From Mucilaginibacter sp. KACC 22773 (GTDB taxonomy: Bacteria; Bacteroidota; Bacteroidia; Sphingobacteriales; Sphingobacteriaceae): a stretch of 64,000 nucleotides of DNA. The DNA lies in contig NZ_CP117883.1 in assembly GCF_028736215.1 (NCBI RefSeq), positions 6,200,001 through 6,264,000 on the forward strand, in the 5' to 3' direction. Position 1 is the stretch's first letter. Every line of letters begins with the position of its first letter. The notes beneath the pieces were generated by a model that was not told the origin of the DNA, did no database searches, and saw only the letters and a program-made list of their open reading frames with translations. The translations under genes and the position numbers were made by a program. Of this stretch, positions 47,096-56,399 are shown in pieces.

Positions 47096-50000
47096 TTATA
47101 ATTTAACTGTTACACCGAATGTAATTGTACGTACCGATGGGTACTGAGCCACATCAACGCCGCGCTGCAGGTTGCCGTTGGTATAACCTAACTCGGGTGT
47201 ATAGCCTTTGTATTTGGTTATCATAAAGACATTTTGCCCGGAAGCGTACAATTTTACACTTTTAAGGGCGGCTTTTTTAGACCATGTGAAAGGTAAAGTA
47301 TAGCCCAACGTGACGTTTTTAAGGCTGAAATAGTTACCGCTTTCTACAAACAAATCGGATGTGCGGTAGTTATCATTAGCACGGTCAAGCGATAAACGGG
47401 GAATGGTATTGCTTGTACCGGCGCCTGTCCAGCGGCCTAAATCTTCGGCATACAGGTTAAACGGATAAGTTGGATCGATGCCCTGCATCCTATCGGCATT
47501 GTATAAGCTTACGCCAAATACACCGGTAAAATTGGCCGATAAATCAAACCCTTTGTACGATATACTGCCCTGGACACCTGCTGTAACATTCGGGTTAGGA
47601 TTGCCCAGGTTGGTGCGGTCGTTACCATCAATTAAACCATCTCTGTTTAAATCCAGAAATTTAACGTCGCCAGGCCTAATCGAGCTTTTGCGCGAATCAT
47701 TTTTAAGCGCGGGATCATTGTCTATCTCGGCCTGGGTTTGATATAATCCATCTGTTTTCCAGCCATAGAACGACGCTATCGATTGGCCCTGGTAAGTACG
47801 TGAAATTTCCTGGCTTGAGCGGCCGTAAACAGTAGAACCTATAAACGTGCCTTCGCCATTTAACTGGGTTACCTTGTTTTTAATGAAAGATGCATTTGCG
47901 CCAAACGAGTATTTTAATTTATCATCGCCGCCCTGGTAATTAACCTCAACCTCAACACCTTTGTTATTCATGGTGCCAATATTTTGGTTAGGGATTGCTA
48001 CCGAACCTGATGTGCCTACTACCGGAGGCGATATCAGCATATCTTTGGTGTTTTTATTAAACCACGTTACAGTAGTATTTAACTGGTTATTTAAAAAACC
48101 GGCATCAAGTGCAATGTTGGTCATGGCAGCCCTTTCCCAGGTAATATCGGGGTTGGCAATGCTGGTAACTGCGGCACCACTTACTCCCGAGCCGCCAAAT
48201 GCGTAGCCATTGTTTTCGTAGGTGCTTCCTATTTTTAATAAACTTAAGTATTGGTAGGGGCTAACATTCTGATTTCCGAGTTCGCCATAACCACCGGTTA
48301 ATTTAAGATTGCTTATCCAGGTTATGTTTTTAATAAATTGCTCGTTAGACAGCCTCCATCCCAATGAAAAGGCCGGAAAATAACCCCACTGGTTACCGGG
48401 GGCAAATTTTGAAGATCCATCCGCGCGGAAAGTTACCGTTGCCAGAAACCTGCTGTCGTAATCATAAAACAGCCTTGCAAAACCCGACTGAAGAGATGTT
48501 GGCTGTGGTATTATATTTGAGTTAAGCTGAAGGGCACCCTGGTTAAGTACTCTTTGATCGGGGTCGGTATCATCATAGCCAACTCTTTGCGCTGTAAAGC
48601 CGTAGTCTTTAAAGTTTTGATAAGAATAGCCACCAGTAAAGGTTACGTGGCTTTTACCGAAAAGCTTATCGTAGGTTAAGAATGATTCGAGCAGCTGAGA
48701 CGATACTTCCTCCTCGCTTTGTGTAAGGGTAGATGTTTGGTTTGGCCTTGTCTGGTTAACATCGGCAACATTAAAGTTGTAATTGCGTATTAGCGAGCCG
48801 TCAAACGCATAGTTAACACGCAGTTTCAATTCCTTTAAAAATGAAATTTCAGCAAACGCGTTAGCCAGTACACGATATTTTTTTGTGTACTTATCGGCCT
48901 CCTGAATGGTGGCATAAGGGCTGTTAATATCACCTAACTGGTTGGCATAAGCTTTTGATGTTCCGTATGTACCATCGGGATTAACCAGGGGTATAGCGGG
49001 GTTAAACCGTAAAGCCGAGAAAATTAAACCTGTTTGCGAGTTGTTATTATCAAATCCATTTTGATTGCCGTAAGATAACTGCACATTCTCGCCCAGCTTA
49101 AACCATGGGGTTATTTTATGTTCAGAATTGATACGGGTAACGTAGCGTTTAAAGTTGGTTTTGTCGATGATACCGTCTTCGTTATAAATTGATTGCGAAA
49201 GATAATAATTAGATACATCGTTACCACCTTGTAAACTTACATCGCCATTGGTTACATGCCCTGTACCCATAATGGCATGCTGCCAATCAGTACGCTGAGT
49301 TGCATAATAGGTATCGGTCCATGGCGCATCTATAGTAGCACCATCATTGGTATACCGCTCTCTTTTCAATTTGTACAAATCAGGAGCGGTAAGCAGCTTA
49401 ATGTATTTGGTTGTATTTTGAAAACCGTTGTAAAAATTAACCGATGTTGATAGCTTTTGATTGTAAGTACCCTTCTTGGTAGTAACCAGCACCACACCAT
49501 TTGCAGCCCTTGTACCATAAATAGCACTTGAGGATGCATCCTTTAATATTTCGACAGATGCAATATCATTAGGGTTAATATCACTTAACGCATCGGCGTT
49601 GCTGGTTGGTACGCCGTCAATAACAATAAGGGGGTTGGCATCATTAATAGTACCCGTACCACGGATCCTGATACTTGGCGCAGCACCCGGCGAACCATCG
49701 TTACGCACAATGTTTACACCACTGGCGCGGCCATCCAAAGCCTGTGCAGCTGATGCTACCGGCAAGTTTTGAATATCAGTACCTTTAATGCTGGCTACAG
49801 AACCGGTTACATCTACTTTCTTACTGGTGCCATAGCCTACTACAACAACTTCTGTTAAAGCTGATGGTAAAGCAACAAGGGAGATCGACAAAGGCTGGTC
49901 ACCGGTTACGGTCACTATCTTTTTCTCGAAGCCTATATAACTAAACTCCAATACACCGTTAACCGGGGCATTTATTACGAAGTTACCGTTAACATCGGTT

Positions 50001-50467
50001 GTTACCCCAAGGTTGGTACCCTGCAGCCTGATGTTTACGCCAATGAGCGGTTCGCCTTTGCCATCAACCACTTTTCCTTTTACAAGCAAAAGGGCATTGG
50101 CGGTTTCGGCTGTTGATATGATCACTACGTGGTCATCGGCCATTTTGTAGGGCAGCTTATTGTCCATAAGCGAGTTCAACACTTGTTCGATAGAAGCGTT
50201 TTTAACGTCAATATCAACCTTGCCCAGTTTTTTTATGGCGGCGTAGTTGTAAAAGAAACGGTAATCGCTTTGTTTTTGAATTTTGGCAAGTATAGTACTT
50301 ACCTCGGTTTGCTTAATGCTGAGTGTAAATTTCTGTTGTGAATAAACACTGGCCGAAACCTGCATGCAGGTAACCAGGATTAGCAAGAAAACTGCTTTCA
50401 TTAGCAAAATAACTTTAAGGCATACGGGGGCACCCGGAATGGCAAATGCCCTTCTTGTTTTTTTCAT
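47096..50467 (-). CDS. susC: SusC/RagA TonB-dependent transporter with STN signalling domain (locus B)
   Basis: Oligosaccharide importer of about 1123 residues from the ATG at 50467 (MKKTRRAF), which is preferred to an ATG 45 bases upstream because the basic stretch and hydrophobic signal follow directly. Order: signal peptide (ends SVYSQ), STN domain (FTLSIKQTEVSTILAKIQKQ, FFYNYAAIKKL), carboxypeptidase-like domain (GKVVDGKGEPLIGVNIRLQG), plug (VVVVGYGTSKKVDVTGSVAS, VIDGVPTSN, LKDASSSAIYGTRAANGVVL) and barrel ending in VRTITFGVTVKL. It pairs with the FecR at 50657-51739. A TonB-dependent substrate of locus B. Confidence 0.97.
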   Translation of the reverse strand: MKKTRRAFAIPGAPVCLKVILLMKAVFLLILVTCMQVSASVYSQQKFTLSIKQTEVSTILAKIQKQSDYRFFYNYAAIKKLGKVDIDVKNASIEQVLNSLMDNKLPYKMADDHVVIISTAETANALLLVKGKVVDGKGEPLIGVNIRLQGTNLGVTTDVNGNFVINAPVNGVLEFSYIGFEKKIVTVTGDQPLSISLVALPSALTEVVVVGYGTSKKVDVTGSVASIKGTDIQNLPVASAAQALDGRASGVNIVRNDGSPGAAPSIRIRGTGTINDANPLIVIDGVPTSNADALSDINPNDIASVEILKDASSSAIYGTRAANGVVLVTTKKGTYNQKLSTSVNFYNGFQNTTKYIKLLTAPDLYKLKRERYTNDGATIDAPWTDTYYATQRTDWQHAIMGTGHVTNGDVSLQGGNDVSNYYLSQSIYNEDGIIDKTNFKRYVTRINSEHKITPWFKLGENVQLSYGNQNGFDNNNSQTGLIFSALRFNPAIPLVNPDGTYGTSKAYANQLGDINSPYATIQEADKYTKKYRVLANAFAEISFLKELKLRVNYAFDGSLIRNYNFNVADVNQTRPNQTSTLTQSEEEVSSQLLESFLTYDKLFGKSHVTFTGGYSYQNFKDYGFTAQRVGYDDTDPDQRVLNQGALQLNSNIIPQPTSLQSGFARLFYDYDSRFLATVTFRADGSSKFAPGNQWGYFPAFSLGWRLSNEQFIKNITWISNLKLTGGYGELGNQNVSPYQYLSLLKIGSTYENNGYAFGGSGVSGAAVTSIANPDITWERAAMTNIALDAGFLNNQLNTTVTWFNKNTKDMLISPPVVGTSGSVAIPNQNIGTMNNKGVEVEVNYQGGDDKLKYSFGANASFIKNKVTQLNGEGTFIGSTVYGRSSQEISRTYQGQSIASFYGWKTDGLYQTQAEIDNDPALKNDSRKSSIRPGDVKFLDLNRDGLIDGNDRTNLGNPNPNVTAGVQGSISYKGFDLSANFTGVFGVSLYNADRMQGIDPTYPFNLYAEDLGRWTGAGTSNTIPRLSLDRANDNYRTSDLFVESGNYFSLKNVTLGYTLPFTWSKKAALKSVKLYASGQNVFMITKYKGYTPELGYTNGNLQRGVDVAQYPSVRTITFGVTVKL

Positions 50468-50656
50468 TACATTTGTTTTGAAAATTAATGGATAGAGTAA
50501 GCTCGGTTCCAACTCGCTTACTCACAATGATAAATCCCAGATTTTTGCGGGGAAGAGTTGCACCTCTTCCCTTGTTTATTTATGGGTTTTCAGGAATCTG
50601 ATAAGTAATTGTTTCTCTTCATGTGCTGCTGTTAAGTTAATATTAGTTATGTTGTT

Positions 50657-51739
50657 TTATTTTTTGTTCTTATAGGATAAGTACACCGTACTGCCATCAA
50701 TTTTTGATTGCAACGGCACAATTTGTCTCAGGAAATTCAGGGCAGTATCCAGGCTTTCATTTTCAAGCACGCCGCTTATCTGCTCTTTTTTAAGGGCTTC
50801 GTCTGCAAAAACTATTTTTACGTTGTATTTGCGTTCCATTTGCCGGGCAACATCTTCAAAATCATTATTGGCAAACATAATTTTGTGGTCTATCCAGGCA
50901 TTTTCCACATAGGCATCATTGCTTACAACCGGTAATGTGGCTACTTCATATTTTATCTTGGCAACAGTAGCCTTAGCAAACTGATTAGGTACAATTTGTG
51001 CCGGGTTATTAATGGTCAGTTTTTCATGCGGCGATAAAATGATCTTCTTTTCCGGGTCATCGGCCAGCTCAACCTGCACCTTTCCTTTTAATAAAGTAGT
51101 TTCGGTAGTTTTATCATCGCGGTAAGCTTTTACGTTAAATACTGTACCTAAAACTTTTACCGTGAAGCCGGCGGTGTGCACCAAAAATGGTTTCTTCGGA
51201 TTTTTGGTCACTTCAAAAAAGCCCTCCCCTTCTAAATTAACCTCCCTTTGCCCGGCCTCGAAAACCGAAGGGTACGAAAAATGACTGCCCGCATTCAGCT
51301 TCACTTTGGTACCATCTGATAAAGTAACCTGCATCATTTTGCCAAAAGGCACGTCAATTTTTTTTGTTACAGCGGCGTTAAGCTGTTGGTTGGCCCGCTG
51401 GCTATAAAACAAAAAGCCAAACAAACCGAGCACGGCGACAGCCGCAGCCGCGCCAAGCCACCTCCAGTTAAATGGCCGTACGTTGCCTGCAAAAATTTCG
51501 GTTTCTGTTTCTTCAGAATCTTTTATTTTAACCCATAACTCATCCAGCTTACTGTTTATGGTTGTGGGCAAAATTTCGTCGTTGTTATTAAGTGTACCTG
51601 TTAAGGCATCTGTTACTTGCTGAATTTTTTTATATCCGGGGTGTTGTTTTAAGAATAGTTCGAGTTCATCCAACTCTTCCTTATTGGCCGATCCGTCCAT
51701 ACTTTTAGCCATCAGCTCAATAAATCTTGATTTTCCCAT
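50657..51739 (-). CDS. FecR-family anti-sigma factor (locus B)
   Basis: 360-residue membrane anti-sigma factor. N-terminal sigma-binding helices (FIELMAKSMDGSANKEELDEL), one membrane segment (about 94-112, WLGAAAAVAVLGLFGFLFY), FecR domain (VTLSDGTKVKLNAGSHFSYP, REVNLEGEGFFEVTKNP, VKVLGTVFNVKAY) and a C-terminal STN-contacting domain (IMFANNDFEDVARQMERKYNV). ATG start at 51739. The SusC gene lies downstream 189 bases away. Its sigma factor gene (54413-54946) is separated from it by two unrelated genes, as in locus A where one gene intrudes. Confidence 0.94.
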   Translation of the reverse strand: MGKSRFIELMAKSMDGSANKEELDELELFLKQHPGYKKIQQVTDALTGTLNNNDEILPTTINSKLDELWVKIKDSEETETEIFAGNVRPFNWRWLGAAAAVAVLGLFGFLFYSQRANQQLNAAVTKKIDVPFGKMMQVTLSDGTKVKLNAGSHFSYPSVFEAGQREVNLEGEGFFEVTKNPKKPFLVHTAGFTVKVLGTVFNVKAYRDDKTTETTLLKGKVQVELADDPEKKIILSPHEKLTINNPAQIVPNQFAKATVAKIKYEVATLPVVSNDAYVENAWIDHKIMFANNDFEDVARQMERKYNVKIVFADEALKKEQISGVLENESLDTALNFLRQIVPLQSKIDGSTVYLSYKNKK

Positions 51740-51964
51740 AATTTAGTCGATCTGGTGTAAGGACACCTGGCAACCGCGATTTTCCTAAAAGAATTTGAAA
51801 TAAATTTTAACCGCGCCAAAAATGTAAATAACATAAGGTGAGTTTACACTTTCTACATCAGAAGACTTTACACTGCTAACATTTTGGACATCATAACCAG
51901 ACGGGACCAAGTGTTCCGCGTACATCTGGTTAGGTTTAGCTTATTATTGCTAAATCTGGATTGA

Positions 51965-53077
51965 TTAAGTTAAACTGTCAGCGGCATGTTGATGGTTGTT
52001 TTTCCGGAATGCGGACGGAGACATGCCGGTAATCTCTTTAAAGACACGATGAAAGGTTGCCTCCGACTTAAATCCGCAATTCAAAGCAATACCCAGATTG
52101 GTCAGGTGGTCATAGGCTGGTTGAAGCAGTTGTTGTTTGACGTCATTCACGCGATATTCGTTGACAAAGGTGTTGAATCCTTTGTTCAGATGCCCATTCA
52201 AAACAGCCGACAGCAATTTGACATTGAGTTTCAATATATCGGCAAGTTTGCTGACCGACAGTGCAGGGTCAAGATATAAGCGGTCGGTCTCCATGGCATT
52301 TTTTAACAAGTTGATATAAACCTCCGCATCTTCCATGGTCAGTTTATCTACAGTCGCTTTGACGGCATGTTGAGCCTGGATATATACAACCCTTGCGCAA
52401 TGATAACTTCTCAACCCTATCCAGTAAACAAAGATGACCAAAAGGACTTCAATGGGTTCAAAATACGCCAGTGTGCGCAATTGGAACAGCACTGTGCCGA
52501 AGATCGTCACTGCCCAAAGCGATGCGACACCCATCAAAACGGCCAGGAATATTTTGGTCCAGGAGGCTAACTGAAATTGTTCTGCCGTTGGCATCTGCAA
52601 TGACGAGTGCCTGAACAGGCGAATTGCCGATAGCAGGTAAGCCCAGAAAATAACGACCATCAGGATGAGGGCCGCCGGGTGGTAAAGATGATTGGTCTTT
52701 TTTAGGCCGTAGCTCATTAAAGCCAACCGAAGGCCCAGGTCTGCGATAGCGGGCAAATAGCTTTTCAATATAACTTTTGCCGGTATTTTTTCGGCGCCTG
52801 TGATCGTCTTGACATAAAGGTATAAGCTGGGCCCGGTCGTAAAAATAAACGTATAAGGGAAACTCCGGTCAAAAAGATAAAACCAGGGAAGGCTGAGCCC
52901 GGAACTCCAGCAAAAGGTACCAAAGCTATTATAGGCCAGCGCCAGCAGGAAAGCCGCGAGGAAATATTTAGCCTGCCGGTGATCTTTTCCGGGAAACAAT
53001 AGGGTGAAACTGATAATCACCCCTTGTACGATGCCAAAAAGCAGGACAATATTAAAAAGATTAAAGTGAATACCCAT
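51965..53077 (-). CDS. Membrane-bound AraC-family regulator
   Basis: 370 residues: about seven hydrophobic segments over residues 5-240 (LFNIVLLFGIVQGVIISFTLLF, YFLAAFLLALAYNSFGTF and so on) followed by a cytosolic AraC-type double helix-turn-helix (about 265-362; LSVSKLADILKLNVKLLSAVLN, NLGIALNCGFKSEATFHRVFKEITGMSPSAFRK in parts). Such membrane AraC proteins are common in Bacteroidota and sense unknown envelope signals. The gene is 44 bases from the S41 peptidase on the same strand (peptidase upstream), so the two probably form one unit inserted between the sigma and FecR genes of locus B. Confidence 0.9.
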   Translation of the reverse strand: MGIHFNLFNIVLLFGIVQGVIISFTLLFPGKDHRQAKYFLAAFLLALAYNSFGTFCWSSGLSLPWFYLFDRSFPYTFIFTTGPSLYLYVKTITGAEKIPAKVILKSYLPAIADLGLRLALMSYGLKKTNHLYHPAALILMVVIFWAYLLSAIRLFRHSSLQMPTAEQFQLASWTKIFLAVLMGVASLWAVTIFGTVLFQLRTLAYFEPIEVLLVIFVYWIGLRSYHCARVVYIQAQHAVKATVDKLTMEDAEVYINLLKNAMETDRLYLDPALSVSKLADILKLNVKLLSAVLNGHLNKGFNTFVNEYRVNDVKQQLLQPAYDHLTNLGIALNCGFKSEATFHRVFKEITGMSPSAFRKNNHQHAADSLT

Positions 53078-53121
53078 GGCTGGCTGAATCTTAGCGTAAA
53101 GCTAAGCAATGGGCAGCACAC

Positions 53122-54216
53122 TCAAAAAGTTTCCACGGCTCTCTGCTTTTTTGCTTTGAGTTGACCCAGTTCCTGCTCTTTTTGCGCGATCACTTTTTGG
53201 AGCCCGGCGGTACGGTCAGTTCCGGCAGGTATTTTTTTGACCAGGGCTTTGATCGCCATGAGCTGCGCGGTGAGCAGCGCCTCGTCCGCGGGTACCTGTA
53301 CATCCGGCTGTACACCTTTGCCTTCCCAATCGGTGTGTGTAACAGGGTTTACGCTGTAAGCAAATGGAATATCGGCCAGGAAATAAGTGCCTATCTTGTA
53401 GGGTTTGGTAGGGTGCGCCCCGCCGCCAGTGACCTCCCCGACGACTTTTGCGCGGCCGAGGGCCTGCATATTATACGCGAAATCTTCCGATGCAGAAAAG
53501 CAGTCCTTGCTGACCAGTATATAAACCTCCTTGTCGGCCAGCTTTACACCGGGAACCACCGGTAAGGTCCACGACTGCCGCAGCGTCCTGGCATCGCGGT
53601 CATAATTATCGTTCCAGTGTACCGGATTATTGAAGAAATAACTCGCAATCAAAAAACCGCCGTCGGCAAAACCGTGATTTTTACGGATATCGATGATAAT
53701 GGCGTCTGAGTTAGCGAGGAATGTCATGGAAGACAGGGCCAGGTCCTTGATCCAGTCCGAGGGAAAAAAGGAGTCCACCTGCAACAAGCCGATATTGCCG
53801 TCCAGCAGCTCCACCTTTTTGAAATTAAAATTACTGCGTGCCCAGGTTTTACGGAAGGCATCGGCAGCTTCCTGCGACGGCGCTTCAGGTTTTTCCTCGA
53901 TGATCGGCGTCGCCGAAGCTTCTACACCTAAATGCCCGTCACCAGCGATGGCATGCAGGTCTGCGGTTAATCTTTTAGCAAGCACCTCGCGGCTGGTTAT
54001 CGTATCGTAGTCATGGTGCTGCTGATGTTGCCGGATCGCTGTAGCCATTTTTTTAGCGACGTCCTCATAGACATAAAGAGCATTGACTTTGACGACGAGC
54101 GTGTCGATCACTGCTTTACGTTCAGCAGCGCCCATTTTTTGAGTTGCTTTATCCTGCGCCTGTACGGGCAAACCATACGCGATCAGCAATAACGAGGTGA
54201 ATACAATTTTTTTCAT
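53122..54216 (-). CDS. S41-family (tail-specific/IRBP-like) serine peptidase, secreted
   Basis: 364 residues with a signal peptide (1-20, PVQAQ). N-terminal IRBP-type helical domain (AVIDTLVVKVNALYVYEDVAKKM), then the C-terminal processing-peptidase core: NIGLLQVDSFFP, DAIIIDIRKNHGFADGGFLIASYF, VYILVSKDCFSASEDFAYNMQALGRAKVVGEVTGGGAHP in parts. The nucleophile Ser lies in SASEDF. No PDZ domain is obvious, as in the IRBP-like branch. A coiled, lysine/glutamine-rich C-terminus follows. It is placed between the ECF sigma gene and the membrane AraC gene. Codon use looks GC-richer than the flanking SusC/FecR genes by eye. Confidence 0.9.
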   Translation of the reverse strand: MKKIVFTSLLLIAYGLPVQAQDKATQKMGAAERKAVIDTLVVKVNALYVYEDVAKKMATAIRQHQQHHDYDTITSREVLAKRLTADLHAIAGDGHLGVEASATPIIEEKPEAPSQEAADAFRKTWARSNFNFKKVELLDGNIGLLQVDSFFPSDWIKDLALSSMTFLANSDAIIIDIRKNHGFADGGFLIASYFFNNPVHWNDNYDRDARTLRQSWTLPVVPGVKLADKEVYILVSKDCFSASEDFAYNMQALGRAKVVGEVTGGGAHPTKPYKIGTYFLADIPFAYSVNPVTHTDWEGKGVQPDVQVPADEALLTAQLMAIKALVKKIPAGTDRTAGLQKVIAQKEQELGQLKAKKQRAVETF

Positions 54217-54412
54217 AAGGTTTATCCTGGGATCTTTCTAAGGGACCAAAATTGCAAGAGTTCCTGACGAATTCCAATTAGTATAACGCTCAAATCCCGA
54301 TTTGAGTGGTGAACGATTGCCTGAGAACAAATGTCCTGATGTGTAAAGTCTTACAATGTAAAAGGTGTAAACTCGGCTTATGCCATTTACAAAAAATACC
54401 GGGTGAAGAGGC

Positions 54413-54946
54413 CTATAACAGGATACTTTCGAGCTTTTTTAGCGCGATAGCCAGTTGTGCAAATACGGTTTTATCGGATAGGCCGAGGATGGCGGCCACT
54501 TCTTTGCAGGACAGGCCATCCTGCTTAACCATTTTAAAAATGAGTTTGCAACGCGGGGGCAAGCTATCAACAGCCGTTAAAAGCACTGCCTGCAATTCTT
54601 TACTAATGAGCAGTTGAGCCGGATCAACCGATAGGTGAAAATAATAAGCTTCGGCTATGTTTACTTCTTTAAGTTGTTTTGATGAAGTGCCCCTTAAATA
54701 ATTTAAACAGGCATTTTTTACAGTAACGTAAAGGTATACCTGGATATTGAGCACCTTGCCCACATCTTTACGGCTTAACCAAACATTAACAAATATATCA
54801 TTAACAATTTCCTCCGCAGGTTCCTTGTCTCCTAAAAACGAATAGGCAAACTGAAACAACCTACCAAACAGTTGCCTGTAAAGTTCATTAAATGCAGATT
54901 CATCTTGATTAATCTGGATACGTCTGATCAAATCCTGTATACTCAA
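54413..54946 (-). CDS. ECF RNA polymerase sigma factor (locus B)
   Basis: 177-residue ECF sigma. Region 2: SAFNELYRQLFGRLFQFAYSFLG, AEEIVNDIFVNVWLSRKDV, VYLYVTVKNACLNYLRG in parts. Region 4: DSLPPRCKLIFKMVKQDGLSCKEVAAILGLSDKTVFAQL in parts. No ATG or GTG is available in frame before region 2, so the TTG at 54946 is the likely start. Partner of the FecR at 50657-51739; two genes lie between them. It should drive the locus B SusCD operon when substrate binds SusC. Confidence 0.92.
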   Translation of the reverse strand: MSIQDLIRRIQINQDESAFNELYRQLFGRLFQFAYSFLGDKEPAEEIVNDIFVNVWLSRKDVGKVLNIQVYLYVTVKNACLNYLRGTSSKQLKEVNIAEAYYFHLSVDPAQLLISKELQAVLLTAVDSLPPRCKLIFKMVKQDGLSCKEVAAILGLSDKTVFAQLAIALKKLESILL

Positions 54947-55209
54947 ACCGGTTAATTTTCTCAGTATATGAAATTGCCTGTTTAGCAGTATAAATGTAAC
55001 GCTTTCAGTACTGCAATTTTAACAATTTAAGCCGGATCAGAAAAAATCGTTTTAAGTAATTTATCAATGTAGAAATTAGAGCAGCGCGGGGCCGTTATTG
55101 TAGTGGTATAAACGCCCATTAGTCACCTGTCGCAAATTAAACTTGCGGGTGTTCTTTTAAGGCAAAACCGAGTAACCGGAATGAAGCCCGTCATTAACAG
55201 GCATGCATA

Positions 55210-55494
55210 TTAACTTACCGCTTCCATATCGGCAAACATCAAATCGGCCATTAACAAACCCTTATTGCCGGTGGTGGTTTCGATAGTATGGATATACTTA
55301 TATGTATTGCTGAATTGATCAAAACACTGGTCAATTACCTGGATGTTTAAATCGGCAGGCGAAAAGTTCTCGCTGTTTTGAAGGCAAAAGAATTCATCTT
55401 TTACGGGCAAAAAATCGTCGGTGTAACCCTGGTTATGCAGGTCTATCACCCTGCTGGTGAGTTGATTATTAAGTTTTATTTTATTGTTTTTCAT
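55210..55494 (-). CDS. Small conserved-looking protein of unknown function
   Basis: 94 residues, acidic C-terminus, no signal peptide or membrane segment. Features: DLHNQGYTDDFLPV near 18-31 and TTGNKGLLMADLMFADMEA near the C-terminus. The general form (short protein with a QGYTxDF start and GxKGLLxD end) recalls small Sphingobacteriaceae proteins sometimes named phosphoribosylpyrophosphate synthetase in error; I do not assign a function. ATG start; stands alone with AT-rich flanks. Confidence 0.65.
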   Translation of the reverse strand: MKNNKIKLNNQLTSRVIDLHNQGYTDDFLPVKDEFFCLQNSENFSPADLNIQVIDQCFDQFSNTYKYIHTIETTTGNKGLLMADLMFADMEAVS

Positions 55495-55704
55495 GATCGA
55501 TCATTTTTACAGGTAATAGACGTAAACTTAGAATGTTTTGTTACGTTGTATGCAACAAAAATTAAACCAAATTCATGAAAAATACATTATTAATCAATTA
55601 GTTATATTTTTTAATTTGAAATATGGATAGATAGGTAACATTGTTTGGCTTTCAGTACAGTTGTAAAAAAGCTGCATCTTTTCTACACAGAATGACAAAA
55701 ATAC

Positions 55705-56334
55705 TCAGACGGCAGGTGGTGAGCCGAAAACCAATTTCAGCAACTGGTCTTTAACAGATAAACGTTGCCCTTGGGGCAGGATGTTTTCCAGGCTTAAAAG
55801 TTCATAAGTAAAACATCTGACCTTCCAATTCCGATCATTCAGGCTTTGGAACAGAACCGTATTAATTAACTCTTTATTTTTAATAGATGGGTTTAAAATA
55901 TAGTTTGCCAGGGTGTTGATAACAGCAATTTTTATTTCCACTATTTCAGTTTCCATCTCCCGCATCAATATATCTACAATCTTTTGATTAAAAGGCAGTA
56001 GATCATTTTCGATATAATGAAACTCCATTAAATAACCCAATACCTCCTTCGGCTTTTTAACTTCACGGGCCTTTTCAAATATATCCCTTAAAACGTCTAC
56101 GTAAAATTCGCCCCAATTCGCAGTATCAACGGCAAGGGCCTCCAAAACAACAGGCAATGGCGATGATAGCATGGATTCAAACTGCAATTCTTTTATCTCT
56201 TTTTTAAAGCGATGGGGATCGGCATTTGCATATTCAAGCACATCGATTAAAAGCCCGGTATTTTCCCCGGCAGATGTTGCTGAATCAAAAAAGTTATTTA
56301 TCCTGTCCTGAAATTTTACACTAAACTGATTCAC
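55705..56334 (-). CDS. Hypothetical helical protein (HEAT-like)
   Basis: 209 residues, not recognised. It looks almost wholly alpha-helical with amphipathic repeats (LLIDVLEYANADPHRFKKEI, VEIKIAVINTLANYIL, DRNWKVRCFTYELLSLENIL), which recalls HEAT-type repeats. No signal peptide, membrane segment or catalytic motif is visible. The gene is divergent from the GNAT gene with 65 bases between the two starts. Full frame with an ATG start and normal codon use suggest a real gene. Confidence 0.7.
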   Translation of the reverse strand: MNQFSVKFQDRINNFFDSATSAGENTGLLIDVLEYANADPHRFKKEIKELQFESMLSSPLPVVLEALAVDTANWGEFYVDVLRDIFEKAREVKKPKEVLGYLMEFHYIENDLLPFNQKIVDILMREMETEIVEIKIAVINTLANYILNPSIKNKELINTVLFQSLNDRNWKVRCFTYELLSLENILPQGQRLSVKDQLLKLVFGSPPAV

Positions 56335-56399
56335 TTAAATGGCGTGCCTTTTAATTTTCGATAAATATATGTTTATTACCAATAACTACATTTACATCA

